A stretch of DNA of 64,000 nucleotides, taken from assembly GCF_034048115.1 (NCBI RefSeq), contig NZ_CP139145.1, positions 3,658,001 to 3,722,000 of the forward strand, read 5' to 3'. The DNA is from Pseudarthrobacter sp. IC2-21. GTDB lineage: Bacteria; Actinomycetota; Actinomycetes; Actinomycetales; Micrococcaceae. The notes under the pieces were generated by a model. The model did no database searches, was not told the DNA's origin, and worked only from the letters and a program-made list of their open reading frames with translations. This document shows positions 7,509 to 15,808 of this stretch, one piece after another. Position numbers and translations under genes: made by a program. The stretch's first letter is position 1, and each line of letters starts with the position of its first letter.

Positions 7509-8447
7509 ATGATTGATGAAGACGCGGCGTTGCCGGCAGGGTGTTACGTGATGGATTGGCCCTGGCCAGACCGGCCCCGTCCTTCGATGCCGGCCGGTTG
7601 GTCAGTTAAGGGCTTCGCGGATGACCTGTGCTGGCTTGGCGACGACGTCATTATCAACGCCGAAACGGATGTCCATCCGCCGGGCTGCGAGGACAGTGTC
7701 TGGATCCTTCACAATCAGTACATCTGCCCACCAGGCATCGAACCCGGAGCGCTGGCCGATGATGAGAATCCAAACCCCTACCCGGTCGCCCCACCACCCG
7801 AGTTTGTGCGGGTGCGGTGGAAGGAAGTAGCTGAAATCAAAGGTGTTCCATTGCGCGGGTCATTCTGGGATGGGCTTGAAGTTCCTCCGTGCTTCAGGTG
7901 GGACGCTTTCCTAAGCTGGCGCGAAGCATCACTCGTCTTGCCGGGTGCTGACTTCGTGTACCAGCCTGTGGATGCAACCATCGGCCAAGTGGAGCTGGAG
8001 GCACTCCTGCCGCTGCTGAGCGCTGCGACAACAACGGATCAGATGGAAGCAATGTTCGCCGCCGCCGACCCATTCGAAGACGAAATCCTGGGCCGAGTCT
8101 TGGACGTCAACAGCGAAGTACACCCACGAGTTTTCTCCTTCACGCTCGGAGACCTGATTCCCACCATGCTGCGGCCAGGCCTCCCGGACGTGACACCGGA
8201 ATTCTGGTGGCCAGAGGACCGGACATGGGCTGTTTGGACAGACTGGGACCTGCTTGGGTCAAAAGTCTTCGGCAGCAAGGAACTCATCGAAGAACTACGG
8301 CGCCACCCCGACCTTGAAACCCTTGACTGGTTCCCTGTCCGAGTGCACCCCCCGTCACCCCCTGCCCCTCCCGGCCGTTTTGAGATCCGGATACAAGAGC
8401 TGCGCGAAAAACAGCGGAAGGCTGCAGAGGAGCGCCTGAAAAAATAA
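7509..8447 (+). CDS. Hypothetical protein, 312 residues
   Basis: A soluble acidic protein with no signal or helices. It is Trp- and Pro-rich (VMDWPWPDRPRPSMP, EFWWPEDRTWAVWTDWD) and has a charged C-terminal helix (RIQELREKQRKAAEERLKK). Such proteins occur as single genes in actinobacteria; no catalytic motif is visible. The start is ATG 7509, after a weak GGTTCGGCTC. It is flanked by R1 copies c and d. Confidence 0.7.
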   Translation: MIDEDAALPAGCYVMDWPWPDRPRPSMPAGWSVKGFADDLCWLGDDVIINAETDVHPPGCEDSVWILHNQYICPPGIEPGALADDENPNPYPVAPPPEFVRVRWKEVAEIKGVPLRGSFWDGLEVPPCFRWDAFLSWREASLVLPGADFVYQPVDATIGQVELEALLPLLSAATTTDQMEAMFAAADPFEDEILGRVLDVNSEVHPRVFSFTLGDLIPTMLRPGLPDVTPEFWWPEDRTWAVWTDWDLLGSKVFGSKELIEELRRHPDLETLDWFPVRVHPPSPPAPPGRFEIRIQELREKQRKAAEERLKK

Positions 8448-8498
8448 TCCATCCTGGAAGGCGAATATGACTCGCGGAGCCGTAAGAGGATCTGGGCA

Positions 8499-8552
8499 CG
8501 GTTTCCGGCCCCTCGGTGTCTCGAAACCCCTGCGCCTAAAAACCCTAGGGAT
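8499..8552 (+). repeat. Dispersed repeat R1, copy d (short)
   Basis: CGGTGTCTCGAAACCCCTGC then GCCTAAAAACCCTAGGG. Only the core is kept, without the long left or right arms. Confidence 0.7.
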
Positions 8553-8653
8553 ACGGGGACGATGGCCAGCGGGTTTTCTATCCCGTATCCTCACGTTCAT
8601 GTGATACTGCCGTTCGGCTAAGTCTGGTTTCGGTCCTGAACATTGGGGTGGGG

Positions 8654-8860
8654 ATGTTTGGAGTAGGCCCGTTTTTTCGTTCACAGAAGTTGATTTTGAC
8701 GGTCGGCACGTCAATTCTCACCGTGCTGGCGCTCATCAGATGTGTCACCTTTGTCGCCATGGGCAATAGTGAGTGGCCATGGACAGCAGGGACGGTCCTG
8801 GTGGGCGTGATCATGCTCCTGTGGATTCGCAAAGTCCCCCTCAAGGAGAACGACCAGTGA
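8654..8860 (+). CDS. Small membrane protein of a two-gene unit
   Basis: 68 residues with two helices (LILTVGTSILTVLALIRCVTF and WTAGTVLVGVIMLLWI) and a basic tail. Its TGA overlaps the GTG start of the next gene (GTGA), so the pair is co-translated. Function unknown; both proteins have the same plan and could pair in the membrane. Confidence 0.6.
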   Translation: MFGVGPFFRSQKLILTVGTSILTVLALIRCVTFVAMGNSEWPWTAGTVLVGVIMLLWIRKVPLKENDQ

Positions 8861-9051
8861 CGGCACTTGGGCTCACGCTATTCGCTATTGGCTTTGTCAT
8901 CTTGGCCGCAACTGCTGTTTATGGATTTGTGGAGCGCGAACGAACCGGTGCGATGTTTCGGCGGAGAAATCTCGTTGTCATGCTGATAATCATCTCGGGC
9001 GTCCTAGGGTTCGGCGGGATGTTTGTCCTCTATCTCTCCCAGCAGTCATGA
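8857..9051 (+). CDS. Small membrane protein of a two-gene unit
   Basis: 64 residues starting VTALGLTLFAIGFVILAATA; the GTG overlaps the preceding stop and has AAGGAG 10 nt upstream. Two helices (about 3-22 and 38-60) flank a charged loop (ERERTGAMFRRRN). Function unknown. Confidence 0.62.
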   Translation: MTALGLTLFAIGFVILAATAVYGFVERERTGAMFRRRNLVVMLIIISGVLGFGGMFVLYLSQQS

Positions 9052-9093
9052 CCATGGGCCTTGGGTCAGCCGGTTCCTCTTCCTAACCCCGAT

Positions 9094-9212
9094 CTGGTGT
9101 CTACTAACCTCTGCGCCTCGAAACCCTAGAGTTTTGAGGCGCAGAGGTTTCGAGACAGAAAGGTGGAGTAGGAGAAGGGGCGGCCGCCCTCAGACGGAAC
9201 CCTTACCGGGCA
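9094..9212 (-). repeat. Dispersed repeat R1, copy e (long palindrome)
   Basis: Inverse orientation. At its centre, CCTCTGCGCCTCGAAAC (9108-9124), 6-nt loop CCTAGA, then the inverted arm at 9131-9147 with one mismatch. Outside this palindrome is the left-arm sequence in reverse, ending CAGACGGAACCCTTACCGGGCA. It can form a long stem-loop. Confidence 0.85.
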
Positions 9213-9269
9213 ATTTTAGATTTCACCTCGAATAATGGAACCGATCGGGGTGACCGGACACTATGGAGT

Positions 9270-9881
9270 ATGGGCGACGAATCAGGTGTCTTGGACGAAG
9301 TGTTGTGGAGCCAGGTTGTCAACGGCGACGGTGACGCGTTCGGTGTGCTTTTCGACCGCCACCATGACAGGGTCTGGCGCCACGCTCTAAAAGTGCTGAG
9401 TCTGCCCCATCTGGCTGAGGAGGTTACTGCCGTCGTCTTCTACGAGGCGTGGCGCCGACGGGCCAACGTCCGAATGGTCAATGACTCGATATTGCCTTGG
9501 CTGTTGGTCACCACGAACAACATCCTTCGAAACCACGTTCGCCAGCAACGCCGCTATAGATACTTCCTCAGCCGGCTCCCGCCGCCCACGGATGCGGCGG
9601 ACATTGCTGATGACATCGCAGAGGCTGATGAATTCACTTTCAAAACCTCTGCCCTGCGGAAGGCTTTTACACAACTAAAGCCCCAGGAGCGCGATGTGCT
9701 GACTCTTTGCATCATTGAGGGCCTCAGCTCGAAAGAGGCAGGTGCTGCCCTAGGCATCGCGGACGGAACAGTGAAGTCACGGTTGCACCGGGCCAAATCC
9801 CGGCTAGGCACGCTCTATGGCCAGGTAGTGCATGAACAAGAGCCTGCTGCTCAGGCAATTCTTGGACGGAGAACATCATGA
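9270..9881 (+). CDS. ECF-type RNA polymerase sigma factor
   Basis: 203 residues. Region 2 (about 15-80) includes FDRHHDRVWRHALKVL and AVVFYEAWRRRANV. Region 4 (about 120-180) includes LKPQERDVLTLCIIEGLSSK and a DGTVKSRLHRAKSRL recognition helix. The DNA target promoter is unknown. Its stop overlaps the ATG of the next gene (ATGA), an arrangement typical for ECF factors paired with a CU044_5270-type membrane protein. Start ATG 9270 is the best supported. Confidence 0.9.
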   Translation: MGDESGVLDEVLWSQVVNGDGDAFGVLFDRHHDRVWRHALKVLSLPHLAEEVTAVVFYEAWRRRANVRMVNDSILPWLLVTTNNILRNHVRQQRRYRYFLSRLPPPTDAADIADDIAEADEFTFKTSALRKAFTQLKPQERDVLTLCIIEGLSSKEAGAALGIADGTVKSRLHRAKSRLGTLYGQVVHEQEPAAQAILGRRTS

Positions 9882-10888
9882 ACACACCCCAGTTTCAGGC
9901 CGACAGGCGTGAAGCTCTGCGCAGCCAACTCGTGGCGCTGCCAACTCTCGCCGGCGCAGAGGACCCCACCAGATATAGGCCTGGGAAGGATGCGCGCCGT
10001 CACGGCCCCAGGAGCCGCCGAAACAAGGATTCCTTGGTCTCGCTGGAACCTGCCGTCCCGGCCCGCGCCCGCCCCCGCCCAACCCGGCGGGTCCTGCTCG
10101 CGGCAGCGGCAGCGACCGTCGGGGCGCTGGCCGTAGGGCAGATCAGCATAACCGCGCAAAGCGCGCACGCGGCAGGGGTCCTGAGGTCAGTGGCGGACCA
10201 GTCGATGACCTTCGTCGATCCCCTGCCCGGGCCGGGCCAGTACCTGCTCGTGCACACGCACGCCAACTGGCTCATCTCCAGCGTCGACCAGGCGGGAAAT
10301 ATGAAAAGCAGCATGAACGCCCAGACCATCGACGTTTACCGTCCAGGCAACCCCGCCGAGGATTGGGTCCTCAGGCGCGACTGGGGCGATGGCCAGCCGG
10401 TGCCCATGGAAATTGAGGTCATTCGGGCGAAGGACGGACAGTTCTATGGCGGCCCATGGACCCTGATGTCAGATGATGAGTTGGCTGCCCTGCCGAGGGA
10501 CGGGCAGGCTTTGTATGACCACTTCAACTCCAGTTATCAGGGAGGTTCAGCATCACGGGATGAGAACAACTTCGTCCGTATCACCGACATCCTGAGGATG
10601 GGACTCATTCCTGCCGACCTGCGCGCGGGACTCTACAAGGCGCTGGCTCTGATCCCCGGTGTCACCGCCAGCGAGCAGGCCAACTTCGACGGAAAGGTGG
10701 GCGTGGCAATCGGACGGACGGAACCCCTTCGCGCCGGCCAAAGGGCAGAAATGATCATCGACCCCGGTACCGGGCTGGTCATCGGCGAACGAACCATCAT
10801 GACCTACGCAGCCTTCGGATTCGGCTCAAATGAAGTTGTTGGCCACACGGCCATCGACTACCGAATCGTTGACTCCGCGCCACGGTGA
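9878..10888 (+). CDS. CU044_5270-family protein, sigma factor partner
   Basis: 336 residues: a cytoplasmic N-terminus rich in Arg/Pro (1-70), a helix (RRVLLAAAAATVGALAVGQI, about 71-90), then a large extracytoplasmic domain with Trp-rich segments, a DYRIVDSAP ending and IIDPGTGLVIGERTI near 290. The family commonly follows ECF sigma genes and may act as a transmembrane anti-sigma or sensor; this role is inference. It is co-translated with the sigma factor. A truncated relative of its C-terminus lies at 12558-12833. Confidence 0.8.
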   Translation: MNTPQFQADRREALRSQLVALPTLAGAEDPTRYRPGKDARRHGPRSRRNKDSLVSLEPAVPARARPRPTRRVLLAAAAATVGALAVGQISITAQSAHAAGVLRSVADQSMTFVDPLPGPGQYLLVHTHANWLISSVDQAGNMKSSMNAQTIDVYRPGNPAEDWVLRRDWGDGQPVPMEIEVIRAKDGQFYGGPWTLMSDDELAALPRDGQALYDHFNSSYQGGSASRDENNFVRITDILRMGLIPADLRAGLYKALALIPGVTASEQANFDGKVGVAIGRTEPLRAGQRAEMIIDPGTGLVIGERTIMTYAAFGFGSNEVVGHTAIDYRIVDSAPR

Positions 10889-11001
10889 CTCTTCCATTGC
10901 GGCACCTGGAGCACATTAACCCATCGCACCCGGTAAAACCGGCTGCCCCCTCCGTACTTTCCTGATCTAAGGATGCTGATACGAGACAGAAGGGAGCTGC
11001 C

Positions 11002-11271
11002 ATGGCTGAGCCGGAAGATAGAGTCATCCGTGTTGAACGCAAGGACTTGCGTGACGCTCTTGTCGTCATCAACGCCTTCGTAGCACTCGTGTGTTGGTGG
11101 ATCGGAGTCTCCGGCTACACCTACGTAGGCGGCTTTAGCAGCGGCGGCCAGGGATTCATCACGTTTCTGCTCATACCGTTGCTACTGACAGCCGCAACCT
11201 ATCTGACCACACGCCACCCCAGGCGCCCAGCCCACCGGGCGCACCTGGGGCGCCACCAATCCGACAAATAG
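11002..11271 (+). CDS. Small membrane protein, unknown
   Basis: 89 residues with a good RBS (GAAGGGAGCTGCC before the ATG). The charged N-terminus (MAEPEDRVIRVERKDLRDAL) is followed by two helices (VVINAFVALVCWWIGVSGYT and FITFLLIPLLLTAATYL) and an Arg/His-rich tail. No family recognised. Confidence 0.68.
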   Translation: MAEPEDRVIRVERKDLRDALVVINAFVALVCWWIGVSGYTYVGGFSSGGQGFITFLLIPLLLTAATYLTTRHPRRPAHRAHLGRHQSDK

Positions 11272-11340
11272 CTCCGAGGAACCGACCATGCGTCGCAGTG
11301 CCGGGGAACAGCTGGCATCCGATCCACGCTCCCCAACCGG

Positions 11341-11438
11341 GGAACCCTCCACGGCACAAATCTCGCACAGTTCCGAAAGACCGCAAGCCTCCGCTGAATA
11401 ACCCTAGGTTTTCGAGGCGCATAGGTTTCGAGACACCC
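11341..11438 (-). repeat. Dispersed repeat R1, copy f (long form, inverted)
   Basis: The reverse complement matches copy a over both the core (GTGTCTCGAAACCTATGCGC) and the right arm (GGAGGCTTGCGGTCTTTCGG). It ends 18 bp before the stop codon of the yidC paralogue. Confidence 0.85.
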
Positions 11439-11455
11439 AGATTGGCAACTTGCTG

Positions 11456-12412
11456 CTACTTCTTCTTCCTGTTCTTGCGTTGCGGCTGGATGCGCTGGCC
11501 CGCGGGTTCAGTAACGGAGGGAATGGATGCAGCCTCACCCCAGCTTCCACCCAGAATGGGCAGTGCCGGCATTCCCTTGGCAGCCCGGCGTTCGGCCATG
11601 GCCTTCGCCGCCGGCGACCCTGGCGTCGGCATCCTACGGATGACGAAGAACTGCTGACCCATCGTCCACAGGTTGGTGACGGTCCAGTAGATCAGGACAC
11701 CGATCGGAAAGTTGATGCCGCCCACACCGAAGACGATCGGCAGGATGTAGAGCATCATCTTCTGCTGGCGCATGAACGGGCTGGCCAGGGCCTCTTCCGA
11801 CATGTTCTTGGCCATAATCTGCTTCTGCGTGATGAACTGCGAGGCCGTCATCGTCAAAATCATCGCGATGGTCAGGACCGTAACCGCGATATGTCCATCG
11901 CTATATAGCAGCGCCGCCGACAGCGGTGCGCCGAAAATGCTCGACTGGTCGAACTGCACCACTTGTGCGTGACTCATCGCCCCGATGCCGTTCCCAGCGG
12001 CGGAAGCACCGCTGATGCCCGACAGCAGGGTAAACAGCGCAAAGAAGAACGGCATCTGGACCAGCATCGGCAGGCACGCAGAGAACGGGTTGGTCCCATG
12101 CTTCTTGTACATGGCCATCTGTTCCTTCGCCATGGCTTGGCGGGACAGCGGGTCGGTCTTGCCCTTGTACTTGTCCTGGAGCTTCTTCATGTCGGGCTGG
12201 AGCAGCTGCATGCCGCGCTGGGCTTTGATCGGCCTGACGAACACCGGGATCAGGGCGGCACGGATCACCAGCACCAGGCCAATGATGGACAGAGTCCAGG
12301 TCCAGCCGGAGGCCTCGGGCAGGCCTAAGATGCTCAGGCCCTCGTGGAAGCCCACCATGATGATGGACACAAGCCACTAGAACGGAAACATGATGGTTTC
12401 AAGGAAGTCCAT
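11456..12412 (-). pseudogene. yidC: YidC/Oxa1-type insertase paralogue with early nonsense codon
   Basis: The product aligns by motif with actinobacterial YidC membrane insertases: VLVIRAALIPVFVRPIKAQ, the LQPDMKKLQDKYKGK loop, NPFSACLPMLVQMPFFFALF, five helices and a basic tail (QPQRKNRKKK). The natural start is ATG 12412 (MDFLETIMFPF), but codon 12 is TAG (12377-12379), where a Trp-preceding residue is expected. The frame is then open for 304 residues from GTG 12370 (SIIMVGFHEGLS). Only about 14 residues would be lost if translation re-initiates at that GTG, which has no good RBS. It is either a recently inactivated second yidC or a shortened but usable one. No rpmH/rnpA context surrounds it, so it is not the housekeeping copy. 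Confidence 0.8.
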
Positions 12413-12557
12413 ATGGTGCCCCTATCTTTTAGGTGGAAACCAGAACCTAGTCGTCAGTTCGATTGGCCACATGATGTAGCCCAAGGGAGACCAGGACTCC
12501 TCGAATACGACATGCAGGGTACGGACGATGCCAACAAAGCCCCCTTTACGCGAGGCA

Positions 12558-12833
12558 TTAGGGGGCTGTATCCGAAACGGATGTTTCGATGGCCGTCCAA
12601 GCTACGGCCGTCCCTGCCGGGATTACCTGGCAGGCCTGACTGAGCACTTCTCGCTCACCAATCAATTGTCCAGTCCTGGGATCGATGATGATCTCCTTAC
12701 TTCCGAACCCTGAATTGTCTGTGTGTCCGATGGCGACACCGGTCTGGCCGTTCAGGTTTGCTTGCCCCTCGGTGATTGTTACGCCCGGGACCCGCTCGTC
12801 GTAGTAGGCGTCGGTGACGTCACGCGGCTGCAT
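12558..12833 (-). pseudogene. Remnant of a CU044_5270-family protein C-terminus
   Basis: About 91 codons remain. VTITEGQANLNGQTGVAIGH and IIIDPRTGQLIGEREV correspond to the C-terminal part of the product of 9878-10888 (EQANFDGKVGVAIGR, IIDPGTGLVIGER). The N-terminal anchor, most of the extracytoplasmic domain and any sigma gene are missing. The ATG at 12833 has no context of a real start. It is read as decay of a second sigma/partner locus. Confidence 0.65.
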
Positions 12834-12923
12834 CTCTTAGCGGGCACCCGCCCCGTGCCAAGCCAGCCAGGCTGCGTGGTGCATTAGTTGCGGGGCTGTC
12901 ACCAGGGCCCCTCTGAAGAAGAA

Positions 12924-13487
12924 CTAGGGAAGTTTTGGTTTCTGCGAATGCCGCTTGCGGGCTATCAGCTGAGCCGCGACCTGGGTAAATCGAGCGATGA
13001 CAAAAGCGATCGCTATTCCGAGTATGAGAAGACCAGACACCCCATAGCCCGACCCGTTGTCGAGCTCGACGCGGCCCAGCAGATCACCATGGAAGACAAA
13101 GTACTCCAGAAGCCAAGCGCCAAAGCTAATGACGAAGGCAACGGCGAACAGGGCCCAAACGGCGTTCATGCCACGAAAAAAGCCTCGACTCTTTCCCAAA
13201 TCTCCTGCTGCTGTGTGCATGACTCTTGCCTTTCTCTGGTTATGAAGTCTGCCCCAACGCAGATCTGCTACTGCACCTCGGAGTGCCCGCCATGCAATGG
13301 ATCGGCTGACTGCTTTCCGAGAAAGACCGTTGCGGTCGGCCGCCGCGTACTGCTCGTAGAGGTCCGACAGTAGCTCCTCCCGCCGGCCTTGAGCCATCAA
13401 TTTTGGAACTGAGCGCGTATAAGCGGTGACCCACCACAGGACCGCTTTCGCTGTCCAGGATTCCAAGTACGGCCGCCGCTCATTCAT
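12924..13487 (-). CDS. PadR-linked permease-prefix-type membrane protein
   Basis: 187 residues from the ATG that overlaps the PadR stop (ATGA). The cytoplasmic N-terminal domain (WVTAYTRSVPKLMAQGRREELLSDLYEQ, then ISIAWRALRGAVADLRWG-like) is the fold commonly found next to PadR regulators. Two helices follow (NAVWALFAVAFVISFGAWLL and GVSGLLILGIAIAFVIARF) and a basic tail. It is probably the regulatory target of its PadR partner; the effector is unknown. Confidence 0.8.
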   Translation of the reverse strand: MNERRPYLESWTAKAVLWWVTAYTRSVPKLMAQGRREELLSDLYEQYAAADRNGLSRKAVSRSIAWRALRGAVADLRWGRLHNQRKARVMHTAAGDLGKSRGFFRGMNAVWALFAVAFVISFGAWLLEYFVFHGDLLGRVELDNGSGYGVSGLLILGIAIAFVIARFTQVAAQLIARKRHSQKPKLP

Positions 13488-13840
13488 GCTCGCGCCGGCT
13501 TCATTTGAGTTGGAGCGGGATTCCGCGCTGGCACTACTTTCGCTAACTGAAGTGCAGCTTTCCCAGGTGCCGTGATGCTGTAAAGGCGTCGCCGGGGACG
13601 GCCTTCGCCTTCTGCGATCTCCGGGCTCTCCCACTCCGCTTCCAAGAAACCTGCCCCGCTCAGTCGCGCCAAGGCCTTGTATAGCGTCCCGTGTGCTGCC
13701 AGCATCGTTCCGCCCTTTGCTGCCAGGGTGCTGGCTAGAGAAAAGCCGTATGCCGGGCGACCTGCCAGTTTCGATTCTTCAACGATCTCCAGGATGCGCA
13801 CTTCGAGTGGGAGTAGCGTTCCCTGTTTTCTGCGGCCCAT
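13484..13840 (-). CDS. PadR-family transcriptional regulator
   Basis: 118 residues from ATG 13840 (MGRRKQGTLLPLEVRILEIV). The PadR winged helix is clear: AYGFSLASTL, GTLYKALARLSGAGFLEAEWE, then wing GRPRRRLYSITAPGK. An upstream in-frame start at 13942 would add residues unlike the family. TATTCTTT just before the ATG suggests a leaderless start. It is co-translated with the membrane protein gene downstream. Confidence 0.88.
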   Translation of the reverse strand: MGRRKQGTLLPLEVRILEIVEESKLAGRPAYGFSLASTLAAKGGTMLAAHGTLYKALARLSGAGFLEAEWESPEIAEGEGRPRRRLYSITAPGKAALQLAKVVPARNPAPTQMKPARA

Positions 13841-14030
13841 TGCTAAAGAATAGGAAGATAGCTTCTCATAGTCAATGGTCGGGCAGGCCAAGATTTGAAA
13901 CCAGATAGCAGCAAAGTTGCTTACGGAAGAACGCGCCCGCAAAGCCGGTCGTGAGACGAACCTCTACCGGGCAGAACGCCCTTCGACTGGTGAGGACCAA
14001 TCCCGACAGCTCGTCGCAGGGTGCTCGGGA

Positions 14031-14243
14031 TCAGGACCGATATCTGCGGCGGCAGTAGGTAATCATCACTACACCTGCCAAGACGTTGAGAGCTGGGGAC
14101 AAATAGAGCCACCAATTTCGCGGCGGGTCAGAAAGGATGAAAGCAACATGTGCGACCGCACCGACGAGTAGTAACACGCCGACCCAGAACATGGCTCTCC
14201 ACAATTTCCGATCCGCTATGCTGCCTGCTTTTTCCCAGTCCAT
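14031..14243 (-). CDS. Small two-helix membrane protein, unknown
   Basis: 70 residues: MDWEKAGSIADRKLWRAM, helix FWVGVLLLVGAVAHVAFIL, loop SDPPRNWW, helix LYLSPALNVLAGVVMITY, basic end CRRRYRS. Its start overlaps the 3' end of the ORF at 14216-14533. No family recognised. Confidence 0.6.
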   Translation of the reverse strand: MDWEKAGSIADRKLWRAMFWVGVLLLVGAVAHVAFILSDPPRNWWLYLSPALNVLAGVVMITYCRRRYRS

Positions 14244-14533
14244 AGGAATAGTGACTCACACTTCGAGTCTGTACGGGAAGGCCGTCTGCGCAGCCCGCCC
14301 AATGAGTCCGTGGGCTGTCTTGCACCCCTAGGGTTTCGAAGCGCAGAGGTTTCGCGACACCGGAGTGGACTCGGGAATGACACGGCGTCCTTTTTCGTCC
14401 GGTCGGGGCACAAATTTGCTGGCCTAACTATGGTCATGGCCCACAACCCCGCCACAATGAAACCCACAATTACCAGTACTACGATCCAGCCGAAGATACG
14501 CCAAAAGGTATTGCCGCTACCGCCAGCCACCAT
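14216..14533 (-). CDS. Small membrane protein whose 3' end is repeat-derived
   Basis: Residues 1-35 form one good helix (IFGWIVVLVIVGFIVAGLWA) after MVAGGSGNTFWR. From about residue 54 to 87 the frame runs through repeat R1 copy g, giving Arg/Pro/Ser-rich sequence with no protein character, and then 19 further codons. The original C-terminus has probably been replaced by the repeat, or the true gene is a fragment. Function unknown. Confidence 0.45.
   Translation of the reverse strand: MVAGGSGNTFWRIFGWIVVLVIVGFIVAGLWAMTIVRPANLCPDRTKKDAVSFPSPLRCRETSALRNPRGARQPTDSLGGLRRRPSRTDSKCESLFLWTGKKQAA
14274..14372 (-). repeat. Dispersed repeat R1, copy g (inverted)
   Basis: The reverse complement matches copy b, including its right arm (CAAGACAGCCCACGGACTCA) and core (CGAAACCTCTGCGCTTCGAA). 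It lies inside the reading frame 14216-14533. Confidence 0.82.
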
Positions 14534-14608
14534 GCCCGCAATTCAAATACTTCTCTGACGCTCGTGGTGCCTCAGCGTAGAGCGCTCTGCCAATTTTTGA
14601 GGCTTATT

Positions 14609-14640
14609 GATGGACCGGCTTTCGGGCGGCGCCTGGAGCG
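14609..14640 (+). repeat. Short dispersed repeat R2, copy c
   Basis: GATGGACCGGCTTTCGGGCG then GCGCCTGGAGC. It is related to GGACCGGCTTACGGG at 5478-5522 and 19996-20055. Confidence 0.5.
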
Positions 14641-14702
14641 CTATTTCCCGCGAGGATCATGACGCACACCGAGGCGAACGTGCCTGTCGGTAGGCTGCCG
14701 GG

Positions 14703-15203
14703 TCATGATGGCAGCGAAGTCAGGATGTCGTGCGGCCACTCCCTGGTTAGCACGTCGTTCAGTTCCTCATTCGGGCTGGACACGCAGTAAGGTGTTTGCT
14801 CCGTGTTCAGCACGGCCAAGTTCACTGGAACGGCCAAGAAACCCCAAGGCTGGATCTTGTTAGCCAGGTAGCCTGTGAGTTTCAGGTCGGCATATTCAGG
14901 GGCGTTCCAAACCCTACAGGCATGCTGCAGGTCATCCGGATGGATGGCGATCCAAACCCCAAACCGGAACTCGTGCCCGCCCTGAAGTTTGACCGGCAGC
15001 AGGGCGCGGACGAACGGGCCGATGTTCGGGATCTGCATGAGCGTGGCCGTGGTCGGATCCGGGTCGCTCAGCCAGCTGCCTTCAGTACGATGCTGCTCAG
15101 GGCTGTTAAGTACAGGGTCCGGGAGGCGGAACCGGACATCCCTTTCATGCGCCGCCAGAGATTGCCCGCACATCCCGCAATTCCGCTTCTTACCGAAAAC
15201 CAT
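14703..15203 (-). CDS. DUF2199-family protein
   Basis: 166 residues. The N-terminal zinc-ribbon-like CGMCGQSLAAHERDVRF and LPDPVL segment, a central EFRFGVWIAIHPDDLQHACRVW and GYLANKIQPWGFLAVPVNLAVL fit the DUF2199 pattern. The domain's function is not known. The protein is soluble. ATG 15203 is the family-like start (MVFGKKRNCGMC). Solitary gene. Confidence 0.75.
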   Translation of the reverse strand: MVFGKKRNCGMCGQSLAAHERDVRFRLPDPVLNSPEQHRTEGSWLSDPDPTTATLMQIPNIGPFVRALLPVKLQGGHEFRFGVWIAIHPDDLQHACRVWNAPEYADLKLTGYLANKIQPWGFLAVPVNLAVLNTEQTPYCVSSPNEELNDVLTREWPHDILTSLPS

Positions 15204-15304
15204 TTGTCCCCCAAACCGATGTCATTCAAGCTGAGTCTACGTGGGGCTCGGCACCTCAGTCCTGACCACGCCCGGAGAACCTTGTGGCGACCTGAGACCC
15301 ACAA

Positions 15305-15342
15305 GGGGATCCATTCAGGAACCCTGACCGGGCAGAATTTTG
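15305..15342 (+). repeat. Short dispersed repeat, GGATCC/ACCGGGCA end motif
   Basis: GGGGATCCATTCAGGAACCC then TGACCGGGCAG. The same end motif occurs at 20030-20050 (GGATCCATTCAGGAACCC), 18090-18108 (GGATCCCTCACCGGGCAGG), 9197-9212 (GGAACCCTTACCGGGCA) and inverted at 22838-22853. It appears to mark an end of the repeat family. Confidence 0.6.
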
Positions 15343-15440
15343 GGTCAACGGCGCGTGAGTGACAAGAGTGGCGAGGAAGAGCCTGCGAGAGGAAAGCTAC
15401 CCTCAACGGGCATGACCTGGGCGAACGTCGGGTCAAGCTT

Positions 15441-15731
15441 TTAGGCCGCGTTGGAACCGGACTGAGCCTTCTTAGACTGCCACCACATCACCAAGTAGGC
15501 AACGGCCAGCACGAGAGAGATGACGGTAAGAATGAGATGCAGATAGTCAGGGGTTCCTCGGGAGAATTCCATAACCGTCAGGGTCAACCACAAGAACGAA
15601 GTTAACGACCAAAGCACCGTCCAAAACAGCAGGGCGCGCCGGCTGGGCTTCGGAGCCTTCTTCCCGGGCTCGGTCAGACCCATCATGTCCGTCATCCGCA
15701 ACCAGGCGTTGCGTGGCCCGCTACCCGTCAT
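15441..15731 (-). CDS. Small two-helix membrane protein, unknown
   Basis: 96 residues with a basic N-terminal third (LTEPGKKAPKPSRRALL), helices FWTVLWSLTSFLWLTLTVME and LHLILTVISLVLAVAYLVMW, and a short polar tail (QSKKAQSGSNAA). Similar in design to the next gene (15809-16066), which lies on the same strand upstream. Function unknown. Confidence 0.65.
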   Translation of the reverse strand: MTGSGPRNAWLRMTDMMGLTEPGKKAPKPSRRALLFWTVLWSLTSFLWLTLTVMEFSRGTPDYLHLILTVISLVLAVAYLVMWWQSKKAQSGSNAA

Positions 15732-15808
15732 GGCCTTACGGTAGCCGCCGTCCAGGAGGTTAGGAATAGCAAGGGCGGTCGAGCGGGCGAGTGCCTAAAA
15801 ACTTCTTG

